A DNA stretch of 17,247 nucleotides from Treponema sp. Lineage in GTDB: Bacteria; Spirochaetota; Spirochaetia; Treponematales; Treponemataceae. Shown here one piece after another: positions 14,001 to 17,247 of this stretch; positions within the stretch are counted from its first letter, which is position 1, and the number at the start of each line of letters is the position of its first letter. Location: contig SFOB01000049.1 in NCBI GenBank assembly GCA_004554075.1, positions 1 through 17,247 on the forward strand. Reading direction: 5' to 3'. The position numbers were made by a program, and so were the translations under genes. Below the pieces are notes generated by a model. It was not told the origin of the DNA and searched no databases. It was given only the letters and a program-made list of their open reading frames with translations.

Positions 14001-14845
14001 TCAGCCTCATCAAGCGGAGCCACGTCATCAAGTGCTTCAGGTTCATCAAAAGGAGCTGCGTCATCGAGTGGTGCTACATCATCAATTGCTGCAGGCTCAT
14101 CAAAGGATGCAATATCATCAAGTGCGCCTGCTTCATCAAGAGGAGCTGCATCATCGAGAGCTTCTGGTTCATCGAGGGATACCGGCTCTTCAAGAGATTC
14201 AACTTCATCAAGGGCTTCCGGTTCTTCAAGAGTTTCTGCTTCAGCTACCGGAGCTTCATCTTTTGCAGGAGATGCTATATCATCAAGGTCTGTTATATCT
14301 TCAAAATCATCTAAATCAACTTCAGTATCGCTTTCTTCTGCGTCTTCTTCAGCAGGCTCTTCTTCCGGTTCATCAAAACCGCCGCCTGCAAGCAGAGCAT
14401 CAAGTCCCATGTCGGCAATTGAAACTTCTTCAGGCTCCTCTTCCACTACTTCTTCAGGCTCTTCTTCCGGTTCATCAAACATAGAAAGATCCGGCATTCC
14501 TGCATCATCGTCCGCAGGTGGTGCAACCGGATTCAAGAGAGCTGACATATCAGGAGCTTCAAAGCTTGGGGCAGGTTCTGCTTCACCTTTTTTGTCATTT
14601 GAAGCAGCAGCAGGATTAACAAGGGCTGTTAAGTCAGAAAGATCTTCGTCTGCAGAAGAAACTTCAACTTCTGCCTCAATCTCGGGCATACCAAGAACAA
14701 ATTCTTCTGAGTCGTTTTTATCTTCAATGTCGTTTGGAATCTCAATTTTTACAGGCTTTTCGCCGCGGATGGCTCGAAGGTTAACCTCGTCACCGAGCGA
14801 AAGAAGATCACTGCTGAATTTTTTAAGCTGACTTAATCCTGGCAT
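11030..14845 (-). CDS. flcA: periplasmic flagellar collar protein FlcA (TPR, membrane-anchored)
   Basis: This is a 1271-residue protein. Residues 1-45 (MPGLSQLKKFSSDLLSLGDE..RGEKP) are the conserved spirochaete N-terminus. Residues ~46-620 form a very acidic, Ala/Asp/Glu/Pro-rich disordered region with an in-register hexapeptide array (206-319) and a GDL repeat (322-333). Residues ~615-700 are a folded helical segment, a single TM helix spans 711-729 (IIPGILLGLLLLIVGWGLA), and ~740-1271 is a helical TPR region. The N-terminus should be cytoplasmic and the TPR part periplasmic. In Borrelia, FlcA (BB0326) builds the collar around the flagellar motor and supports stator assembly; I rely on general knowledge of that work. 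It is longer than the ~930-residue Borrelia protein, mostly through the acidic region. No Shine-Dalgarno sequence precedes the ATG. The Dgk1-like gene follows 20 nt downstream. Confidence 0.8.
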   Translation of the reverse strand: MPGLSQLKKFSSDLLSLGDEVNLRAIRGEKPVKIEIPNDIEDKNDSEEFVLGMPEIEAEVEVSSADEDLSDLTALVNPAAASNDKKGEAEPAPSFEAPDMSALLNPVAPPADDDAGMPDLSMFDEPEEEPEEVVEEEPEEVSIADMGLDALLAGGGFDEPEEEPAEEDAEESDTEVDLDDFEDITDLDDIASPAKDEAPVAEAETLEEPEALDEVESLEEPVSLDEPEALDDAAPLDEAGALDDIASFDEPAAIDDVAPLDDAAPFDEPEALDDVAPLDEAESLDDAAPLEEPAALDDLASFDEPAPAEDAASFDEPATTDGLGDLGDLGDLGGLDDLAPLDEAAPVADAEADIFETPEVTEAAEAAEETDSLDNSGTDELADLGSLDLDSMDFDTAGMDAASAETPASETPAEDSFDTSGMDDMESFGIEPVGDAASSDAAPASDSADEDAGGIPEGLFDAGDFDLGGGEDGGEGAPAPEFSAEDEIPDFDDTAGLDDLSADGASEGDENAPLEVFDTSEMEGMDFGIQDTDSQISGGGNGDFEFGAHEDFAMEGEFEIPGFSDVATAKEEKSKTKLVTGKEPKVKKARGRGKSKDIDEADFSDAQESEELPPNTLSDEQYKVFLANLAEYPLNVRLAFEDFIVQDEFTDDAEFEIIEKILNKAPARQVAGMLEKMLDTSIPIPRDFEHRTAAEYEAYKKSLSYQLRNKIIPGILLGLLLLIVGWGLAKFTNYCIIKPIWANSLYKQGYALLEADEYPQAENKFEEAAKKRINKKWFFRYARGYREHKQYQRAGKMYQNILRYFKHDKAAGLEYADMELNDLANYERAEEIVRREVLDYHINDADGILMLGDVFLEWGTEKDPSKLEQAREQYANLIQLYKPTDLYMSRMMRYFIRTDNLREVIQMQKNFEKREKSLSSDDWAELSGYLLDKYYGNLAPSEEYLRYEIEGLRGLLLRAVKTNPDNPIALYNLAKYFLKTNETAAIESTLQTAIEKFNTVPSMKKRDLYKYIDSYRLLGEHYIGTNDYLQAQEQFAEGISLFTIERDNAGFEGTPAIGKLYEDMGNIKYTISGDYDDALFNYKYSVELENDNPSIRYRIGYIQYKKKNYMEALGAFMKSGDGNIKERNLMLAMANTLYLRGDEYAAQGYYDQLIDELDAQVAESGLVLPQANVKDYDLINTYLYASNNYGVTLYKLAKRTGNSALNAQAIVQLSQSVRAWDALTRNQETMKRLEGGNLAEQNIKYITHPIPEFEPSIYTDISKTLLDNERL
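13889..14230 (-). repeat. 19-unit hexapeptide (18-bp) tandem repeat within flcA
   Basis: Residues 206-319 are 19 consecutive six-residue units with the pattern [LFI]-[DE]-[DE]-[APVIL]-x-[APST], for example LDEPEA, LDDAAP and FDEPEA, without a slip in register (one unit is AEDAAS). It then passes into GLGDLGDLGDLG (322-333) and two more units (335-346). The 18-bp DNA unit is degenerate, so it is not a recent expansion. Confidence 0.85.
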
Positions 14846-14854
14846 ACTACTTTA

Positions 14855-14884
14855 ATTTTACCCCACAACCCTTGTAAATTACAA
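14855..14884 (-). promoter_or_regulatory. putative flcA promoter with overlapping inverted repeat
   Basis: On the minus strand, TTGTAA (14884-14879), an 18-bp spacer and TAAAAT (14860-14855) end 9 nt before the ATG. The -35 region lies inside a 15-bp palindrome, CTTGTAAATTACAAG (14871-14885). An alternative is a TATTAT -10 box at 14892-14887, giving a longer leader of about 35 nt and placing the same palindrome at the transcription start. I cannot choose between them. Confidence 0.35.
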
Positions 14885-14987
14885 GTATAATATACTACTT
14901 ATATGAACGGATGATTTTCAATTCGACTTAAGAGAAATATATTAATATAGGAAATCTTGTAATTTTATATACTTCCACTGTGAATCT

Positions 14988-15162
14988 TATGATTTAATGG
15001 ACTACCGCGGCGGCATAAGCGAAACCGCGCGGCTTTCAGTTTTTTGGGTTAGAATCCTGCGGTTTTCGCAAGCGAAAATCCTCGGATTCTTTTTATGGCT
15101 AAGCGCCAAAAACTTCAAGAGTGCGTTTCGCTTCTGCCTCTGCTCCCGTCCATTAAATCATA
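14988..15162. repeat. 175-bp element of nested inverted repeats (MITE-like or structured RNA)
   Basis: The outer arms, TATGATTTAATGGAC (14988-15002) and its exact complement (15148-15162), are 15 bp and perfect. Inside, in nested order, are AAGCGAAAC (15017-15025) with GTTTCGCTT (15125-15133); AGTTTTTTGG (15038-15047) with CCAAAAACT (15106-15114, one bulge); AGAATCC (15051-15057) with GGATTCT (15084-15090); and GGTTTTCG (15061-15068) with CGAAAATC (15073-15080) around a CAAG loop. The whole would fold into one long irregular hairpin. The ends begin and finish with TA, as expected if an IS630/Tc1-type transposase had moved it. Neither mobility nor transcription is shown. Confidence 0.75.
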
Positions 15163-15284
15163 CCTCTCCGTTCTCGCATATTAAATTATAATCACAGTAT
15201 TTTTTTCTTAAGACATTATTACATCACCGGTATGTATATTATACTTGTACTAAACTATCACAAACATAATCCGATAATCAAAGT

Positions 15285-16004
15285 ATGAAAAAGCTTATTT
15301 TACTCGCGGCGGTGGTTGTGGGATTATTATCCACACCTGTTTTTGCAGCGGAACAGACTAATTATCAGAATTTTGAGCTTGATACACTTTTGCATGGAAT
15401 TGACAAGCCGGGGGCACCTGTGGTCACCGACGATTATATTATTTTCACTGCTGATACAAAGCACCGCTTTGTCGGCATTGCTTTTGATTTTGAAGAATAC
15501 AAGGTAATCCATCCCTTCCAGATTCTCACCCAGAAGGATGATGAAGAAAAAGTCAGCCGTAAACATATGTTCTACGTTTACAAACGTGAGCACAAGTTTA
15601 CAGAGCTGCGATACAGACTTGTTTTTGACGGACTTTGGACAACAGATCCGCTGAATCCAAACAAAGAATACGACCAGAACGTAAATCTCTATTTTTCTAA
15701 GCTTGATAACCTTGGAAGCATAAATGTTTATACAGAATCTCCAAAGAACGACTATGCTCATTTCATCTACAAGGGTGAAACAGGCCAGAAAGTAAATCTT
15801 GCCGGAACCTTTACAAACTGGGATCCATGGATTTATGAAATGGTAGAGACAGCACCGGGACTTTACGAGCTTGAACTCCCTCTTCCAGCCGGAAAATACT
15901 ATTACAATTACTATATTGGACTTACACCTGTGCTGGACAATACAAATCCGCAGAAAATTTATACGACAGATGGCCGCAGTGCCAGTGTACTTACTGTTAA
16001 ATAA
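15285..16004 (+). CDS. secreted protein with CBM48-like (isoamylase N-terminal, glycogen-binding type) domain
   Basis: This is a 239-residue protein with signal peptide MKKLILLAAVVVGLLSTPVFA (cleavage after 21). Residues ~157-239 match the early-set/CBM48 module: KVNLAGTFTNWDPWIYEM, GLYELELPLPAGKYYYNYYIG and the closing NPQKIYTTDGRSASVLTVK are typical of alpha-glucan-binding modules of branching enzyme and AMPK-beta type. Residues ~58-140 look like a second, diverged copy: FTELRYRLVFDGLWTTDPLNP aligns with the YxYxxxG...DxxNP part of the module. There is no catalytic domain. Being exported, it may bind polysaccharide in the periplasm or have lost glucan binding; conserved spirochaete proteins of this layout have no known role that I can cite. 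There is no ribosome binding site. A bidirectional terminator follows immediately. Confidence 0.75.
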   Translation: MKKLILLAAVVVGLLSTPVFAAEQTNYQNFELDTLLHGIDKPGAPVVTDDYIIFTADTKHRFVGIAFDFEEYKVIHPFQILTQKDDEEKVSRKHMFYVYKREHKFTELRYRLVFDGLWTTDPLNPNKEYDQNVNLYFSKLDNLGSINVYTESPKNDYAHFIYKGETGQKVNLAGTFTNWDPWIYEMVETAPGLYELELPLPAGKYYYNYYIGLTPVLDNTNPQKIYTTDGRSASVLTVK

Positions 16005-16034
16005 AAAAATCGGCAGGTCAACCTGCCGATTTTT
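16005..16034. terminator. bidirectional intrinsic terminator
   Basis: AAAAAT-CGGCAGG (to 16017) pairs with CCTGCCG-ATTTTT (16022-16034) around a TCAA loop, a perfect stem flanked by A and T runs. It lies between the converging CBM48-like gene (stop at 16004) and ffh (stop at 16040-16038), so each strand ends in a T-run. Confidence 0.93.
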
Positions 16035-16037
16035 GCT

Positions 16038-17247
16038 TTAACGGAATCTTTTAGCCATATCCATCAGCTTTTTCATGTCCATGCCTTTGAGAGCACTTGG
16101 ATCTAAGCCGCCTGGAAGTCCGCCGGCTCCGGGAGCACCACCAAGGCCTGCTGCACCGCCCATGCCACCCATCATAGAAGGGTCAAGACCAAGCTGATTC
16201 ATCATTCTGCCCTGCATTCCACGGTTACGGCTTACTTTCTTCATCATAAGCTTTGTTTTTTCAAACTGCTTCAAAAGCTTGTTTACGTCAGCAACAGATG
16301 TACCACTACCCTTTGCAATACGCTTACGGCGGCTTGGACCAATAATCAGGTGATTAAGGCGCTCTTTATAGGTCATACTCTGGATGATTGCTTCGTTCTT
16401 TTTCATGCTGGAAAGGTCCATCTGAGATGCATCCATTCCGCTCATCCCAGGAATCATGTCGATGATAGACTGCATATTGCCCATCTTCTTAACCTGCTGG
16501 AACTGCTCAAGATAGTCCTGAAGTGTAAACTCATTACGCTGAAGCTTTTTCTGCATCTTGAGGGCAGCTTCTGCATCCATTGTTTCCTGTGCTTTTTCAA
16601 CCAGGGAAACAACATCACCCATACCAAGTATACGGCTTGCAATTCGCTCCGGATGGAAAACTTCAAAATCTTCTGTCTTTTCACCGGTACCAATAAAGAG
16701 AATCGGTTTACCAGTAATTGTTTTAAGAGAAAGAGCCGCACCACCGCGGGCATCTGAGTCAAACTTAGTAAGGATTACGCCGGTAAGACCAAGCTGCTCG
16801 TCGAAAGTCTTTGCAATATCAACTGCATTCTGACCAGTCATTGCGTCGGCTACAAGAAGAACCTCAACCGGACCGGTTGCCTTTTTGATTTTTACCAGCT
16901 CTGCCATCATTTCTTCATCAATCTGAAGACGACCGGCAGTATCTATAATGATTGTATCGTAGCCGTTCTTGCGGGCAAATGAAATTGCGTCTTCTGCATT
17001 GCGAACGGCATCTTTTGAATCTTCTTTATAAACTGTAACCCCGATTTTCTCACCAAGCTGGCTCAACTGTTCAACAGCGGCTGGACGAACAAGGTCACAG
17101 GCAGCGAGTAAAGGCTTACGGCCTTCTTTCTTAAGGCGGGCAGCAAGCTTGTGGGCAGCATACAGCAGGTGCCGCCGGCATTCTCGGCTTGCAAAGTTGA
17201 TGGCCACCGTGCATATAAGATGGCGCGCAAGGGCAAGACTGTGGAAC
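16038..17247 (-). CDS. ffh: signal recognition particle protein Ffh, C-terminal part (partial)
   Basis: Ffh is the SRP54-type GTPase that binds 4.5S RNA and signal sequences and delivers ribosomes to FtsY. From the AAGCTT at 17150-17145 leftward, the match is clear: KLAARLKKEGRKPLLAACDLVRPAAVEQL, DTAGRLQIDEEMM (G3), LTKFDSDARGGAALS (G4, TKxD), GTGEKTEDFEVFHPERIASRILGMGD, then the Met-rich M domain ending in a Gly/Met-rich tail and KKLMDMAKRFR. Upstream of that AAGCTT, the expected GLQGSGKTTTAAK P-loop and the N domain are absent; the open frame instead reads unrelated residues to the window edge. About 370 of the usual ~450 residues are genuine. I regard the end as a window or assembly limit, not as a truncated protein. 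A possible GTG at 17207 is not a credible start. Confidence 0.92.
   Translation of the reverse strand, partial: FHSLALARHLICTVAINFASRECRRHLLYAAHKLAARLKKEGRKPLLAACDLVRPAAVEQLSQLGEKIGVTVYKEDSKDAVRNAEDAISFARKNGYDTIIIDTAGRLQIDEEMMAELVKIKKATGPVEVLLVADAMTGQNAVDIAKTFDEQLGLTGVILTKFDSDARGGAALSLKTITGKPILFIGTGEKTEDFEVFHPERIASRILGMGDVVSLVEKAQETMDAEAALKMQKKLQRNEFTLQDYLEQFQQVKKMGNMQSIIDMIPGMSGMDASQMDLSSMKKNEAIIQSMTYKERLNHLIIGPSRRKRIAKGSGTSVADVNKLLKQFEKTKLMMKKVSRNRGMQGRMMNQLGLDPSMMGGMGGAAGLGGAPGAGGLPGGLDPSALKGMDMKKLMDMAKRFR

Larger units (their letters stand above)
14846..15284. other. 439-bp intergenic region between divergent flcA and the CBM48-like gene
   Basis: No convincing coding sequence is present; a 64-codon open frame (14997-15191) runs through the inverted repeats and has no ribosome binding site. 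The left part (14846-14987) holds flcA promoter candidates. The middle holds the 175-bp nested inverted-repeat element. The right part (15163-15284) is AT-rich and holds promoter candidates for the CBM48-like gene, including GATAAT at 15273-15278, which ends 6 nt before its ATG. Confidence 0.6.

Noticed and set aside
13889..14230. Recent microsatellite-like expansion for phase variation
   Set aside because: The 18-bp units differ at many positions and the array is in frame throughout, so slippage-driven switching is not supported.
13186..14831. Long plus-strand open frames of up to 523 codons, rich in Ser/Ala or Gln/His/Leu
   Set aside because: They are antisense to the acidic, repetitive part of flcA. 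Their low-complexity composition follows from the repeated GAA/GAT/GCT codons on the other strand, and there is no ribosome binding site or recognisable domain.
14997..15191. 64-codon plus-strand open frame
   Set aside because: It runs through the nested inverted repeats, has no ribosome binding site and no protein-like pattern.
17120..17207. GTG at 17207 as a true start of a short Ffh
   Set aside because: It would give an Ffh without N domain and P-loop, which cannot work as a GTPase; the edge sequence is more likely unreliable.

Overview
The window reads as a spirochaete chromosome fragment, most probably from the genus Treponema. The strongest pointer is a 1271-residue protein with one mid-protein membrane anchor and a C-terminal TPR region, which matches the spirochaete-only periplasmic flagellar collar protein FlcA. 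A 634-residue orphan protein, a DUF2259 secreted protein, a Dgk1/SEC59-like lipid kinase, a lamin-tail-domain lipoprotein candidate and moderately AT-rich DNA all fit. No phage, IS transposase, CRISPR array, tRNA or rRNA is visible. Both window edges cut through housekeeping genes: hisC on the left and ffh on the right. Both genes stop resembling their families a few tens of bases before the edge, so the edges may be unreliable assembly.

Layout, left to right. (1) 1-252, minus: N-terminal part of hisC. (2) 313-2418, minus: a three-gene operon of a PadR regulator, a HAAS-type membrane protein and a DUF4097/toastrack protein. Its promoter is near consensus and is covered by an unusual set of periodic, palindromic operator-like repeats. 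(3) 2561-4465, plus: spirochaete-type hypothetical protein, probably translated from a leaderless mRNA and closed by a strong terminator. (4) 4520-5164, plus: phased T-tracts (predicted curved DNA) followed by ssb. (5) 5168-8606, minus: a lamin-tail-domain protein and a U32 (RlhA-like) protein as a likely operon, with an intrinsic-terminator hairpin directly in front of the first ribosome binding site. (6) 8768-9472, minus: DUF2259 secreted protein. (7) 9574-10389, plus: eight-helix membrane protein. (8) 10386-14845, minus: flcA followed by the lipid-kinase-like gene. (9) 14846-15284: noncoding, with a 175-bp element made of nested inverted repeats. (10) 15285-16004, plus: secreted protein with CBM48-like (glycogen-binding type) modules. 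(11) 16038-17247, minus: ffh without its N-terminal part.

Most of the window is housekeeping (SRP targeting, ssDNA binding, rRNA modification, histidine synthesis) or spirochaete envelope and motility functions. Two start-site styles appear side by side. padR, the HAAS gene, the toastrack gene, ssb, DUF2259 and the lamin-tail gene have clear Shine-Dalgarno sequences. hisC, the 634-residue gene, flcA, the eight-helix gene and possibly the CBM48-like gene lack one and instead have a -10-like hexamer only 6-9 nt before the ATG, which suggests leaderless transcripts. The signals I consider least explained are the PadR operator array, the 175-bp nested palindrome, the 19-unit hexapeptide array in FlcA and the terminator-like hairpin in the lamin-tail gene leader.
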